From Stagonosporopsis chrysanthemi (lineage: Eukaryota > Ascomycota > Dothideomycetes > Pleosporales > Didymellaceae): a DNA stretch of 64,000 bases. The notes under the pieces were generated by a model. The model was not told the DNA's origin and searched no databases. It worked only from the letters and a program-made list of their open reading frames with translations. The DNA is taken from positions 124,001-188,000 of the forward strand of contig JAFISE010000052.1 of the NCBI GenBank assembly GCA_022560025.1. The letters run 5' to 3'. The translations under genes were made by a program, and so were the position numbers. Shown here piece after piece: positions 45,087 through 58,354 of this stretch (its first letter is position 1; every line of letters begins with the position of its first letter).

Positions 45087-48011
45087 CTAGTGGTGCTTCT
45101 TCTCCTCCAGCTCCAGCTCTTTCATATACTTTACAAAGCTCTTCTTATGAATCTGCGTGTTTTGTTAGCACCTTCCCACCAAACACCGCTTGACGAAGAA
45201 AAGAAAAAAAAGAAAGACGCCGACTTACCAAGCCAGCATACTTCCCGTCTCTCAGTACACAGATGTACCGCAACCCCAGCTTGACAAAGCACTCATACAC
45301 CAGATCCATCGGGGAGTGGACATCCAGCGCGATCGGCGCGGGGTCGATGTACGGGGTGAAGTCGCTGGGGTCGCTCTGCAGGTTCTCGCCGTCGTCGCTG
45401 AGAGCGTGGTGTTCGCGACCTGCAGCCCAGTCGACCTGTGGCGACATGAGACAGAGGGTGTTCTCCTCGTTGTCGAGTTTGTCGAGGGCGAACTCGAGGT
45501 CGGGCGCGGGAATCAGGCCGACGAGCACGCCGTGCTTGACGATGGGGACGCCGCCGTCGAGCTCGCCGGCCATCTGGAGCAGTTGCTGCATCACACGCAG
45601 TTCGGTGGCAGGGATGAGCGAGTCCTCAGAGATGTCGATTACGCGGTCTGGGCGGACGCGAGGGGTGATGTCGGCAAGTTCGCTGGTGAATATGGGTCGG
45701 ATTTTGTTGTCGAGGAAGGGATAGGAGTTCATGTCGGTAAGGAGGTCGTAGATGCTGAGGGGCTCGATGGCATCAGCTGTCCATTTGGCGACGAGGATGC
45801 CGAGCGAGAAGGGGAGGACGTGGTCGAGGCTGCCGGTTAGCTCGAAGAGAATGACAGCGAGCGTGATTGTCAATCGAGTGACACCGGTCATTGTTGCGCC
45901 GGCTGCGACCAGAGCGTAGACGCCGGGTACTACGCACGAGCCAGGCGGTCCTTCAGGAACGCATTCACCAAACACACCCAGATGGCTGAAGCGGAGCGCA
46001 AAAAGCTGAACGGTGTGACCGATGAATCGCCCAGCTAGACCTCCAACGACCATGGAGGGCACGTAGATACCTGCAGGCACTTTGATACCGAAGGTGATCA
46101 CAGTCAGACCAGCTTTGATTATGAAAGCGAGGAAAAGAACCCAAAGCACCGAGGGTATATGCTCCTTTGTCGGGCACAGGCCGTCTCCAGAATTGGTATA
46201 GGTGTCGCATGGGCTGGCAAGCTCGAAGAGTAGCTCAGTAACAGGGAGCTTGGTGTAGCGGTTCCAGAAGCTGATGAGACCAGTGACAAGCGCAACAAGG
46301 AACACCTCCAGGAGAGGATGCTTTTTGATGACTGGAATGCGTCGGAAGGTCCGCGCCCAAATGCGCGAGGCTTTGATGAACAAAGCGCCCAGGACACCGC
46401 CAACGAAACCGGTGAAGACAAATGTAGCAAGCTCGAAGAACTTCCAGTCAAGGTGGTAGCGGACTTCGAACAGCACGATCTTCTTCGTGCCGTATGGATC
46501 TAGAAACTTCAACGATAGTGCAGCAGCCTACCACCGTCAGCAAAAGGCGTACGATGATATGAACAACTTACAATGCAGCAGAAGAAAGTTCTGAAGAGCG
46601 TCTTGGAGGGAAAGTAGTAGCTCACTTCTTCCAGACTGAATAGCACGCCACCAATTGGAGCACCAAAAGCAACAGCTACACCGCTGGCTGCGCTTGCACT
46701 TAGCATCTCTCTGCGCTTGCCATCGTTATCGCTATACTTGGAAAAGATACGACACGCAATGTTACCGATACATGTGGCAATATGGACGTACTTCGCAGCA
46801 TCATTAGCAAGGCCTTGATACCACTAATGCGATGCACTCACCGGTCCCTCCTTGCCGAGACTCAGCCCAGATGCTACACTCAATATCAGGGCGAGAGTCT
46901 TGATAATCAGTGTACGCAATCCCAGATACCCGTGGAGAACGAAACCACTCAATATGACCTTGACTTCTGCGACTCCGCTGCCAGCGGCAGAGTAGTAGAC
47001 CATCGACGGTCGAATTTTGGCCTCATTGATTTGAGTCTGAGGGCTCGTGCTGCGCTTGTGGTTCTCGTCATCTTGGTGGTGTGGATTCCGCAGGTCTTCT
47101 GCGCCTAGATTCTCATCAAGCGTGGAGAGAGAGATCGCCGAAGGGATGACGGTCTTGGTTGTGAGCGTCAAGAGGCACGATGCCATGGACAGCGCAACTA
47201 CCGACAGGACAAAGAAACCATACTGGGTGTGCACAACATCGAGCCTGTCACTGCGAAAGACTTTCGACCAATGTACCCACTCGTCACATATCGAAGCTCC
47301 GTTGCAGCAAGTCTTGCGGCTGTATGTCCACTTCTTCGTACAATGTCCTTGCTTGAGGTCGAAGATAGTGCTTTCGGTAGTGTTGACCAAGTATGCGCAT
47401 ATAGCGGTGAGCACACCGATGATGGCCACCAGTATCCAGCCCTGCGCGCCGTCGAACCAGGCTGCCAGACGGCCTCTGAAGTCCTTCCGGCTTCGGAGTG
47501 CCTTGACTCGATATGCGTCCGCGATGTTATCGTGGACCCAATCAGTCGAGGTGAACTGATCGTACCAAACTCGGTTGTCCTGCCACAAGGTTGTTCTGGC
47601 AGATTGCATGCTCTCATCCAGCCCCGCCCTGCGCTCACCCAAGGCGTTCACGAGCCGCTGGCTGAACGAGTGGCTGAACGACCCGGCTCTGCTCTTCATG
47701 CGTGTGCCGGTGGGCAGTCCGCTGCTGTGTCGGTTTGTGCCCGGTCGCGGGGTGCCGGGCATGCTCGCCGGTACGCTCATGTATGACCTCGAGCCATGTG
47801 CGTGCCCAAGCAGCGCGGATCGTTCTGACAGGCCGCTTCTGGTGAGGTCGGTCTCAGAGCCTCGCATCGGGCGCTGCCGGTAGGCTACTGGCGACGTGGG
47901 CGTGGTGCTGCTGATCGTGTCGCCGCGTTCACGCTGTTCGGCGGCATCACCATCCTCGTCGTCGACATGATAGTCCTCGACACTACGATAGGACCTCATT
48001 GACTTGGACAT
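45087..48011 (-). CDS. CLC-type chloride/proton exchanger (GEF1-like)
   Basis: Four exons (48011-46842, 46790-46572, 46527-45229, 45152-45087) give 917 residues. A disordered N-terminus leads to the first helix (GWILVAIIGVLTAICAYLV). Selectivity segments are GSGVAEVK, GKEGPYVHIA (gating Glu present; the motif is completed only by splicing) and GIKVPAGIYVPSM. GGVLFSLEEVSYY carries the proton glutamate, so an exchanger of Golgi/endosome/vacuole membranes is expected rather than a plain channel. Two CBS domains follow (ITPRVRPDRVIDISEDSL and SPMDLVYECFVKLGLRYICV). The 66-nt last exon adds IHKKSFVKYMKELE. An in-frame Met at 48185 would add 58 residues. GSGVAE replaces the usual GSGIPE. Confidence 0.93.
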
Positions 48012-48786
48012 GGTGGGTGGAAGTTTAGGTGCGAGGGAGCAAGTACGGAGGGGCAGATTGTTTTGACGGGGGCGCCCAGAGACATATCGCTGTCTCGAGG
48101 CCGCTACTACAAGGTCATCTGAAGGAGAGGGCGGTGTCGAGGAGGGCTCAAGCTGGGCACCCGTCCCCACAACTTTGGAAGCCACGGAGCCACTCTCGGC
48201 TGTCCTAATGTTTCCAAAAGAGCAATCACGACGCGTTATCTATGGCAGATCGTCCTGCACGTAGCAAGATCCGATTTTCTAGCCTGCGTCGCGCTGTGGA
48301 GACCCGAAAAGCACGCAGGATCCTTTGTTTTATGCCGAGGCGTGCATTACAATGTTGTTTCGGCGGTAAGCGCGTGACTCTCACCACGCGGCTTTCGTCA
48401 TGGGTTCGATGTGTTCAGGGTCCAGTGGTGGGAAACTAGCTCTGAGACCAGCTAGGTGCGTCTGTGGTGAGGATGACCAATGACAGCCGGGGACCCTTCA
48501 GTGCACCCCACTACCAGACCCCATCTGCCGTCTACAGCGCCGGAGTAGATGTGCCGAAGGTAACAAACCGTCCTTCTGCTCGTCTGCAGTTTGTCCGTGT
48601 GCATCTCAGGGACTACATATATCACGACCAATTCCTGGTATTCTAGTCCGAGCATATCCGGAACATTCAAGAGTAGGCTTATCACACGGGCTGACACGGT
48701 AATCACTACTTTCACGGACCGCCTCGCCCTTGTGATACCTTTGACGACGCCCAGAGATTCTACCTCGCGTCGGATGACCGATCGAC
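48012..48786. other. Divergent intergenic region
   Basis: About 775 bp between the CLC start and the IAH1 start codon. It must hold both promoters. Small frames are not supported. Confidence 0.4.
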
Positions 48787-49890
48787 ATGGTGAGCCGCTA
48801 GCTTTGTATCCAAATGCTGCACATCAGTAAATTTGACGCCTTCTGCAGCCAGCTATTTATGAACAGTTCTTCCTGTTCGGTGATTCGATCACCCAGGACT
48901 CATTCAGTCAGGAGAGGGGATTTGGCTTTTCTGCAGCGCTCCAGGCCGGTACGTGATGGCATTCTTAGAACTTCGATCGTATTTCCGAATTTGTCCGGCA
49001 GTTTTGAGGCTCATCAGCATGACCCTGCATGCTGACTGTCGCAGACTATATAAGACGCCTCGACGTAGTGAACCGCGGGTTCAGGTACGTCTCTCAAATT
49101 GTAGCGTTCGACGACGTGTAAAAGGTAACAAACTACAGCGGCTACAACACTAGCCAGGCACTCAGCGTACTGCCCAGCCTCGTTCCATCTCCAGAGCAAG
49201 CCAAGATCCGCTTCTTGGTATGGTGAACAGTCCGCACTTCGTCGACCTTTGATTGACCACCCTAGACTATCTTTTTCGGTGCTAATGATGCCTCCCTTCC
49301 GGATGCTCCAAACAAGCAGCACATTCCTTTAGACGAGTACAAGGCCAACTTAGAGAAAATCATTACGCATCCGCAAATTGTGGCGCATAACCCTTGCATA
49401 ATTCTGATTGCTCCTCCGCCGATCAACGAGCATCTCTGGTGGCCAAGGGATCAGGAGAAGGGATACGGCGGGGTCACCAGAACGGCAGCCGCAACCAAGC
49501 AGTACGCTGATGCGGTTGTTGACCTAGGCGCAAAGCTCGACCTACCCGTCGTCAACCTATGGAAGGCCTTTATGTCAAAGACTGACTTCCAGATCGACAC
49601 TTGGAACGTCGGAGACATCCTTCCAGGTTCGCTTGAAGCATCACAGGATGATGCCTTGGTCGAGTTGATGTACGATGGTAAGTAGTTTCGAGAAGCTGTA
49701 GGATTTACACTCGCTGACCCAACACTCAGGCCTGCACTTTCACCCTGCAGGATACAAGATTCTGTATCAGGAATTGACAAAGCTCATTGCCGAAGTGTGG
49801 CCCGATCAGGTAGCAGAGAAGCTTCCAACGCCGCTCCCAGGGTGGAATGATGAAGAAGCTTGGGCTGCTTGGACAGCATCGCAACAATAA
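48787..49890 (+). CDS. IAH1: IAH1-like isoamyl acetate-hydrolysing esterase (SGNH)
   Basis: Six exons (48787-48789, 48849-48948, 49045-49084, 49139-49217, 49266-49677, 49730-49890) give 264 residues. Exon 1 appears to contribute only the ATG. The next codons are CCAGCTATTTATGAA, leading to the block I motif LFGDSITQ. Then come RLDVVNRGFSGYNTSQAL (block II), FGANDASLP (block III) and DGLHFHPAGY (block V with Asp/His). The exon chain follows the Iah1 family throughout. The enzyme splits short-chain esters in the cytosol. The upstream reading frame has a stop before block I, which is why a split start codon exon is required. Donors are GTGAGC, GTACGT, GTACGT, GTATGG and GTAAGT. Confidence 0.88.
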
Positions 49891-50588
49891 CCCTGCCAGG
49901 AGAAGAACCAAACTGAGTTTAAGATAGAGAATTAGAACATATCTAGTGCCAAGCTGCAATGACCATGCGAATCCGCTCTCGGTGGAGAGGCGATGAATGA
50001 CCGTCCCGTGGGTCGCCCCACCGCGACTGGCGCAATGAGCTAGCTCTGGCGTGCCTGCCAAACAAACCATGAGTACAGACAACACCGCAGTCTACGAACT
50101 CACCACTACAACACGCTCTCGCAACTCCTTCAGTCGCCTTCCTCTCATACTTAGAACCCACGCCCCCAACAAAAGGAATTACGCCTTCTGGCGCATGTGA
50201 AGTTCCCTGTCAGTAGGACTGACACCGCCCTCGAATCCCCAGCGCCATTCTCTCGTTACAGATCCACGACCCGGTCTTGTAGCGCCACCAACACGCCGTG
50301 CATGATTTAATACACCTGTCGAACTCATCTATCAGCAACATATTTGGGAGTTTGCACTGTCTCCGGCTCTCACGTACATTCTGTCCGCCCAGGCCTCTAT
50401 CACGACACTCCGCAAGCCACCGAAAAGAGTACGACAGGGGAACACAAGATCGGATGAGACTTAGTGGCGGTGGGAGTGGAGGAGCCGCCGATCACAGGGA
50501 GGGAAGCCAGCTGGAAGGGGACGTGGTAGCGACCGGACGGCTCTTCACACACTGAGCATTCCCTCCAAGGCATGAGCATCTGGAAGGG
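49891..50588. other. Intergenic region
   Basis: About 700 bp between plus-strand genes. No gene supported. The frame at 50298-50555 lacks domains. Confidence 0.4.
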
Positions 50589-52365
50589 ATGGATCCAGAA
50601 AGTGTAGCATTCCAGCCTCGCGACGACTTTTGGAGGTTTCAAAGCGAGATGCTGCGAGTGCAACAAGCCCAAGCCGAGCTCACAGATCGCGTCGCCCGTT
50701 TGGAACGTAAACAAGACGATGACTCCCGCCTAAAGAACGTATGGGGCACATCCTCGCCGTTTCCTTCAGTGCTCGGAGGCACCCCGCAGCAAGGTACGCT
50801 AGCTTTGCTTGAATCAGTGGCGTGACACTGATTTGTTGCCAGTTCCTCTTCAGCAGCCTACGGCCGAGCACTTCTCCAACTTTGATGACGACCAGTCAAG
50901 CAATCTCATCGGCAACCTCCAGCTCGACGCCGACGACGAGCCCAGACGAGTTGGGACGACCTCGCGCGCCAACAGTGTTCGATTCGACGAAACGGCAAAT
51001 CATGGACATTGGGCACACGCATCGAGAACCTCGCTGGATCTCTTACCCCGCTCTGGCAGTAGTCTTGGCGGACATGCATTGAGCGAACGCAGCTACTCTC
51101 ACAAATCCGACGGCAGACAGAGTTCAGCAGGCCAGTCTGTTCACTCAGCCATATCAGGACGAGCCAATAGCCTCACGAGTTACGGTCCGGCAACACCAGT
51201 GGATATACCCGGTCTGGCACCTGGCCTGTTCATACTCGGCTCTGTTCCCTCTATTATACGTTGCTGGCTCAACACTGATTTTAAACATGATACCCTCTTG
51301 TATGCTGCGATATGTAGCGGCTCGCACACATCCTATCTAGATCTGCATCTCATCGACGAACTCGGATTCAATGGTCAGATCTATCAAAATGACGACGGAA
51401 CAAGAAAGATCAAGCTGACGGTCTACCTACCGGAAGCCGTACCTGTCTCGGCTTCTGTGCACTCTGACAATCCTGCTCCACAGCTTCCCTCAATCACCGT
51501 TGATTTCACTGTGATCGATGAGTACAATAAGTCTAGGCCTAAAGCTATCCAGATTCTCATGGGCAGCGACTTACTTCGAGAGCATAACGCCGACATACTC
51601 TTCTCTACCAACCAGCTGATGATATACGATGACGACCATTACAAGCTTCAAGTCCCACTCGTGCGTCCAGAAGATGAGACGGCTTTCAAATCGCTGTCGA
51701 CTTCACACGACACCATTAGACCAAGCCTGTCCTCAAGCGGTACAGCATTCGGTCCATCTACGCTAGCTGAACCCAAGGTGAAGTTCCTCGAGTCAAACCA
51801 GACAGAGCATGCGGCCGTGCACAAGACCCAAGAGACCATGACAGCAGGTAGTTCTGAGGACGGTGGTTCTAGTGGACGGAGGAGCCTCGAGCAGCGACTG
51901 CAGTCTGTAACACCATCCCTCAACAGATCTGATTCGAAAGATACACAGGGTTCGAGCTCTGTTGCTGCTGCTCAACGCTCCGGGTCATCACCTGCTATGC
52001 TCAGCAGCTGGCGACGCGATGCGCATGAAAAGGCGAGCAACGGGGGCGCATTGGATTGGGCAAATGTGGGTAAAACCACAGCGAGTCCATCCGGTCAGCC
52101 GCGTCGTGAGATCAAAGTGCTGAGGCCGTCAAGGTCATCTTCGCGCACGTTTTCTTCGTCGACAGCTGCGGCTGCGACCGGGCAGTCGCGCTTCTTCGAT
52201 GACGGCAAGAAGAAGGACGATAGTGAGGCGCCATCTGCACCATCTCTGAGCCGCACGGTGTCTAGCGAGAAGGATGAGAACCGGCCAGCTGTGGGCAAAC
52301 AGCGTTCTTCCAACCCCGTGGGCGGTGCATCTGCCTTTGCGTGGCTCAAGAGCGGGTCGAAGTAA
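50589..52365 (+). CDS. Conserved fungal protein with degenerate retropepsin-like domain
   Basis: Exons 50589-50793 and 50843-52365 give 575 residues. The N-terminus is a short coiled coil (FWRFQSEMLRVQQAQAELTDRVARLERKQ), then a Ser-rich linker. Residues about 210-365 look like a single-domain aspartic protease (retropepsin/DDI1-like) fold: LLYAAICSGSHTSYLDLHLIDELGF near the usual active-site position, and IQILMGSDLLREHNADILF matching the ILG-D-L flap-to-strand signature. The catalytic D-S/T-G is replaced by C-S-G, so it is probably not a protease. The C-terminal 200 residues are Ser-rich and disordered, with a terminal AFAWLKSG motif. I believe the whole architecture is conserved in filamentous fungi, but I know no function. 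Confidence 0.65.
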
Positions 52366-52732
52366 TGTCACGCAGTTACAAACGCTTAAGTGTATAACAG
52401 CACATGAATGCTGATGATTATAATGATATGGTTTTCCAGCTTCCAAGCTCATTCAAGCCCGTAGTGTTCCAACCGTTATCTGTTATCGTTGGTTTGATCC
52501 ATGCACCCATGCACCCATGCAGGCCACAGGGCTTAATGCAGCCCGCCGGGCGGTACCAGGGTCTGCAATCATGGCAATCAGCTTGGTCACGGCTTCGTGT
52601 ACCCGCATTCAATTGTTACATATGTCAAGTGTCAAACCGGTGGCCTACAGGACTCGTCATGGCGTCCAACTCAACATTCACCGGCATGGGTGGTTCAGCC
52701 TTGCGGTGCTAAGCGAGGCTGACGATTAGCGC
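52366..52732. other. Intergenic region
   Basis: About 370 bp between plus-strand genes. The sequence CATGCACCCATGCACCCATGCAGG (52499-52522) is a short 9-bp tandem repeat. Otherwise unremarkable. Confidence 0.4.
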
Positions 52733-55700
52733 ATGCATCGCCCGCCAGGACAAACTGAGTGCGGTGACGGAGCACTGCAGTGCGATTTCTTTTGCAAACT
52801 ACACCGCCGACTGCGCTTACCCATACACCGCCCCCTGCCTCACTTTCTCGGCCAACAGCTCTGGCGCCGGCACGCACTCGACCCACAGCCACCATTCTTT
52901 GCCCGCCTTGTCTGTCTTGGAGCTATCGAGGCTCCGGGCAGGCCTCAGAGCTTCACAACGGCCTCCACCAAGAAACGGAAGACGGTGACTGCCGCGCAAA
53001 CAAGCAATTCGCAAACCGGCCCGCGCAAATCCTCGCCGTCGTCGAATGAAGGCTCGCCCGCAGCATCGCCTCGGTCGTCGCCGCACCCATCGACCTCACC
53101 ACCGCCGCGCTTTCTGCCGCCCCACATGAAGGAGGCGGTCAAAGAAGCCTCGCAGGAGAACAGCAGCACGCCGAGCGTGCGGGGAGAGCAGATCGCCACG
53201 GGTGCCAGCTCGCCGAGCGAGGCCTACGCAAATCTCACGCTGGAGAGCACCGACAGCTCCATGACCGACTCGTCCGACCGCACGCGCGTGGGTGCGTCGG
53301 ACCAAGCCCAGCGCCCCGCCCACCGCGCCTCTTCGCCTGCGAAACGCCTGCACTCGGACATGGACGACGCCAGCAACATGGACGTCGACCTGCCCGCCGC
53401 AAACAACTCGCACCAGGGCAGCGGACAGTCGAGCCCACGGCCCACCAAGCCGCTGCCTGCCGCCGCCAGTCTGCCGCGGAGCGCCCGCGCAACGTCCGTG
53501 GAGATGGCAGACGCGTCCGACGACAGCGGCAGCTCCGAGTCTGCACCGCCGGCAGACCTGCCCAGCCTCGACGAACAGGTTGCCACTGTCATGGCCATGT
53601 CTGGCAGTGAGCTCCAGGAAGGTCAGGAGGGCTACGTTGTGTCTGAGGCTTGGCTGGAACGAGTCTTTGCGCGGACGTCGGACGGAAAGAACAACCCGAA
53701 GGAGTTCAGCAAAGAGGCCACAGAAGGCCCAATCGGACCAGTGGACAACTCCGGACTTGTGGATGTCGAGGCAATGAGAACACCACTGGCCGACCTGGAT
53801 GGTGCGGACTTCATACCTCTGCGTGCGGGGCTGTTGCTGCACCAGAGCTTCGAAGTGCTGCCTGCCAAAGCCTGGGAGCTTGTCATTCGCTGGTATGGCC
53901 TCAAGGCTGGCAGCCCCGTTATACGACGTCATGTGCACGACACTGCGCCTGAAGGCAGCGTTCCCAACCTTTTGTGGGAGCTCTATCCTCCTATCCTCAC
54001 AGTCCGCAAGGTCCGCAAGGCTGCAGCTACGCCCACCGAGGAGGCAAAGCCTGCTCAACGCATCGTGGCTAGTAGGAGTGACGACTATCTGAAGTTTCTC
54101 AACGTCGCAAAGAAGGCAGCTGGAATTGGCGAGAGCAACAATGTGCGCGTATGGAGGATACTCGACAATGCTCCCTCCGATGAGCCCCAGCCGAAGTCGC
54201 ATTCACAACCATCTGGCATGCTGACACCTGATGCGTCGCCGCGTGGTGGATCTCCCGTTGCTGGCGAACAAACACAGCACTTGTCTTTGATCATGGATAC
54301 TGCGAGATTCACTAGCCTTGCTGTTGGTACGGGGCGCGAGCAAGTGACAGGAAAGGATGAGAAGGCCAACGAGGATTCGAACTCATCGATCACACTTGAT
54401 ACTGCCAGCCTTACACAAGACCAGGTGATCGTACTTGAGGAAGCTGATGAGAAGGGAGACTACGTCTCAGACACTCCGGCGCCAACAAAGTACAAAACAG
54501 CCGCACAGCTTAGAGAAGGCCTTAAGAGCGGCAACACTAGTGGTAGAAGCACACCCACAGGCGGTCCACTCACGCGAGGAAGGACACGTAGTGGCAAGGT
54601 TCGCGGGCAGACCGGATTGACAAACTTGGGAAACACTTGCTATATGAACTCGGCTCTGCAATGCTTGCGCAGCGTAGAGGAGCTCAGCCTATACTTCCTC
54701 AATAATCAGTGGGAAAGAGAGGTGAACAAGGTCAACCCTATCGGCTACAAGGGACAGATCGCAAGTGTGTACGCAAATCTGGTGAACAGCATCTACAGCG
54801 TCAACGGGTCCTCGTCGTTCTCGCCCAAGCAGTTCAAACAAACCCTCGGCAGAGCCAATAGTTTGTTCAGTGGTTACGGACAGCAAGATTCCCAGGAGTT
54901 TTTAAGTTGGCTCATCGATGCGCTTCATGAGGACCTCAATCGTATCATTACCAAGCCGTACAAGGAGAATCCCGATTCGGACGACAACACACACCGCGAC
55001 CCAGAGGCAATGAAGCAATTAGGCGAAATCTATCGGTCAAACTACCGCGCGCGCAACGACTCGGTTTCAACAGATTTGTTCAACGGCTTCTATAAGAATA
55101 CTATGGTCTGCCCGGAATGCGACAAAGTCAGCATCACGTTCGATCCGTACAGCCAGCTAACTTTACAACTACCGATTGAACAATCTTGGACACATAGGAT
55201 TACCTACGTGCCATTGTACGGCAAGATGCAGCAACTCGAGGTTGATATCGATAAGAACGCTACCATCAAGATGTTGAAGGAGTATGTCGGCAAGCGATTT
55301 GGCGGCGTGAAGGCCAATCGATTGATGGCTTCCGAGGTGTACAGCCACAAGTTCTACCGCCACTTGAACGACGATGCCACTGTATCCGAATGCAACATCA
55401 CAAACCGCGACGACATCTATTTTTACGAACTCGAGCAACCCCCCAGCAACTGGCCGGCTCCTAAGAAGAAGTCGAAATACAGGAGCTTTATGTCCCAGTC
55501 TTCTGACGAGGACATACCTAACTCGGCGTCGCCACTGCACGATAGTGTGTTGGTTCCCGTGTTCCACAGGGGCCCAAGTGCATCCACATACAGGAGCTCA
55601 TCATACGCTATGGCTCTGTGGCCGTTTCACATTATCGTAAGCCGTGAGGAGGCGAAAGACTACGATGCGATCCTGCGCAAAGTGCTTGCAAAGGTTGCGC

Positions 55701-57717
55701 AGTCTACTACCCGACCTATCCTTACTGAGATTGGCGGTGGTTCTTCCGAGCAGTCTCGCCCGGGGTCGGACGTCGTGGTGACAACTGAAGAGGATGTTAT
55801 GCCTAATGGCGATCCGCGTGTCAAGGATGGCTCCATCGAAGGCGAGGATATCGTGGAGGTCACCATGACAGATGCAGAGACCCCTGCGGGGACTACAGGC
55901 CACACTGATCTTCCAGAAGTTCTCAAGGCTGGCAGCTTCATTAACCCAGAGTTCAGGCAGCTCTTTGAGATGAAGTACATTCGAAAGGGTAGCGATTTCG
56001 TGCCCACAGGCTGGAACTCGGTCGACCATCAAAAGGCTCTAGAACCCATCTCTAAGCGACTTCCGGTACCATCGGATCGATCTGATTCTGAACAATCCTC
56101 CCGTGCAGGCAGCGAATCGTCGAGCGAAGAGGGTGGCAACTCGCCGCCATCGGCCGCTGATACTGATCTTGACATTGATGCAGCTATTGAGGAAGCAAAC
56201 GCTAGCAGCGACGAAGAGATGCCATCTATCGAGATTGTCGAGCCTTCTGAGCCTATGCAGGGTGGACGACAGAAGAAGAAGAGCAAGAAGGCCAGGAAGC
56301 ACGAGCGTAAGCTGGAACGCAAGCACAAAAACAACAAGAACTGGAAGCCAAAGAAGGCTAGAGTACCTGATCATCCAATGTTCCCCGACGACCCTGACGA
56401 CGAGAATGAGGGTCTGATCCGTCTGGGAGAAGCCATCGTGCTGGAATGGAACTCTGAGGCTTTCGACGCGCTCTTTGGTGGCCTGAACGCTGATGACTCC
56501 CGCGGTATGGAGGTCACGAAGACGATTGAGACATTCGATGATCCCGAGATCCAGGAAAAGAAGGCCAAGCGAATCGCTCGCAAGAAGAGCGGGATTACAT
56601 TGGACGAATGTCTCACAGAGACTTCGAAGAGCGAGACACTTTCTGAAGACAACCCTTGGTACTGCAGCAACTGCAAAGAAATGCGTCGTGCGACCAAGAC
56701 CCTTGACATCTGGACAGTTCCTGATATCCTGATCATTCACTTGAAGAGATTCAGTGGCTTCCGATCCTTCAGAGACAAGATTGATGATAAAGTCGACTTC
56801 CCAGTAGAAGGCCTCGACCTTACTGGCAAAGTAGGATTTCCGGAGGACAAGGGACTTGTGTATGATCTGTTCGCTGTCGACAACCACTTTGGAGGACTTG
56901 GAGGAGGTCATTACACCGCCACTGCTCAGAACTTCTTCGACAAGCAGTGGTACAATTACAATGGTATGCAAAGAGCTCTTTGACTTAGCTACTGAACATC
57001 TACTGATTCTAAGCAGACTCCTCTGTGTCACGATCCTCGGGTCAGGATGCTGTGACCAAGGCAGCGTATCTGTTGTTCTACCGCCGCCGTTCCAGCACCC
57101 CTTTAGGTCCAGAGTCTCTTCAGAAGATTGTTCAGAAAGACATCGAAGCCGGCTCTGATGAAGAGTCTGACACAGAAAATCGATCGCGCTCACCGGCGGG
57201 AAACGGCTCGCGCCTCGGCGGCTCGTCCCGCAATGGATCGTCGAGGGTTGGCGCAGCAGAAGCGGGAGCCGTAGTCCTGCGCGGGGATGGCTCAGCCCTT
57301 TCGGCAGCCGCAACCACTCAAGGGAGCCTAGCAAGGAGCGGAGCAGGTCTCGAGACGATCGGGGGAGTTAGCCCTCCCGATTACTACGATGATGAAACTC
57401 TGGGAGATGATGAGAACTTCAGTGGTGTTGATACCGAGGGTAATATGGGAGGTCCTTATGCTCCTGCGTACCTCGATCAGCCACAATGGAGTTTCAACGC
57501 CATTGGCTCGGCTCGCGGCAACGACTCGGACGATGCCTCGTCTAACGCACCCGCCATGGGTTCAGATAGCGGCGATTATCTACAGGAGCGCATGTTGGAG
57601 GATTTTGGCGACGATATCACTCCCTACCCCGGCAATTCGACGCCTCTACACACCTTCCAACCTGCGATCGGAGTTGATGATGACGATGTCAAGGAGATCC
57701 ACATCCATGGTGATTAG
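52733..57717 (+). CDS. UBP12: DUSP-containing ubiquitin-specific protease (UBP12/USP15-like)
   Basis: Exon 1 (52733-56963) and exon 2 (57017-57717) give up to 1643 residues. A long disordered N-terminus precedes a DUSP domain (about residues 295-430: EGYVVSEAWLERVFAR to WELVIRWYGLKAGSPVIRR). The catalytic domain begins at GLTNLGNTCYMNS, with nucleophile Cys near residue 636. It has a ubiquitin-like insert and long acidic/basic inserts. The His box is HFGGLGGGHYTA (His near 1393), and the junction WYNYND supplies the third residue. Zinc-ribbon cysteines occur as CPECDK and CSNCKE. It removes ubiquitin from substrates. The true start is uncertain: the first 75 residues look unlike coding sequence, and an upstream exon is possible. 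Confidence 0.88.
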
Positions 57718-58354
57718 AGATCACGCTCTGGATGCTTTCTCCTGATCTCCGAGCCACTAACACGAGCAAAGAATGATCACTCAATGTTGTCGTTCTCTCC
57801 GCGGAAACACGGTCTCAACAAGTTGAGAAGGAGGAATTGCAGGTCTGTGGGGGACTTTTTTTACGCATTGTCGTGACATGCATTAGACTAGATGTTCGAA
57901 CGATATGCACGGCTAGGATGGGCTTGGGGTTTGTATATGATGATGGTGGTGGGTATTCGAACGTGGCGTTGCACATGCATTGGTAGGCGTAGGGGAAGGC
58001 GTATACGCGCGCGTAATCAAAAGTTTAGCTCGTTAGTCGCGGCCGCGATGGTGATGTGATGTTTACTTTCTGCGTCTCAGGCAGTGTTGAAGGCTCATGA
58101 GGTGAAGCGTATGCGCTGCATGAAGGCTCATGTATGTGGCAGGGCGCAACATCGCCATGCGAAGCTGTTTGCGCTTTCCTAATTCGACCCCGATAGAGAT
58201 CGGCGCTTGCCGCCAGACTGCTCTTGAGCACCACTCAAGGCGAGGACCTTCACTTCGACCTCCTAGTCCACTCCCTTATAAGCTCCCTTCCCCCCAGCCT
58301 ACACTTCCTCTCTCACCTACTAGCGCTTCTTCCCACAACAAACTCACCCTCACC
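57718..58354. other. Intergenic region before the metalloprotease array
   Basis: About 640 bp. A TATA-like CTTATAAGC at 58275-58283 sits about 75 bp upstream of the first protease start codon. Nothing else recognised. Confidence 0.4.
58275..58283 (+). promoter_or_regulatory. TATA-like element upstream of protease copy A
   Basis: CTTATAAGC lies 72-80 bp before the ATG at 58355, followed by a pyrimidine-rich leader. Position and sequence suit a fungal core promoter; there is no direct evidence. Confidence 0.35.

Noticed and set aside
53096..54202. 368-residue minus-strand open frame
   Set aside because: Antisense to the N-terminal half and DUSP domain of the UBP12-like gene. Composition is Arg/Gly/Cys-rich as expected for a shadow frame.
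56039..57334. 431-residue minus-strand open frame opposite the deubiquitinase
   Set aside because: It is antisense to strongly conserved UBP12 coding sequence, including the His box, and has no domain of its own; it is a codon-bias shadow.
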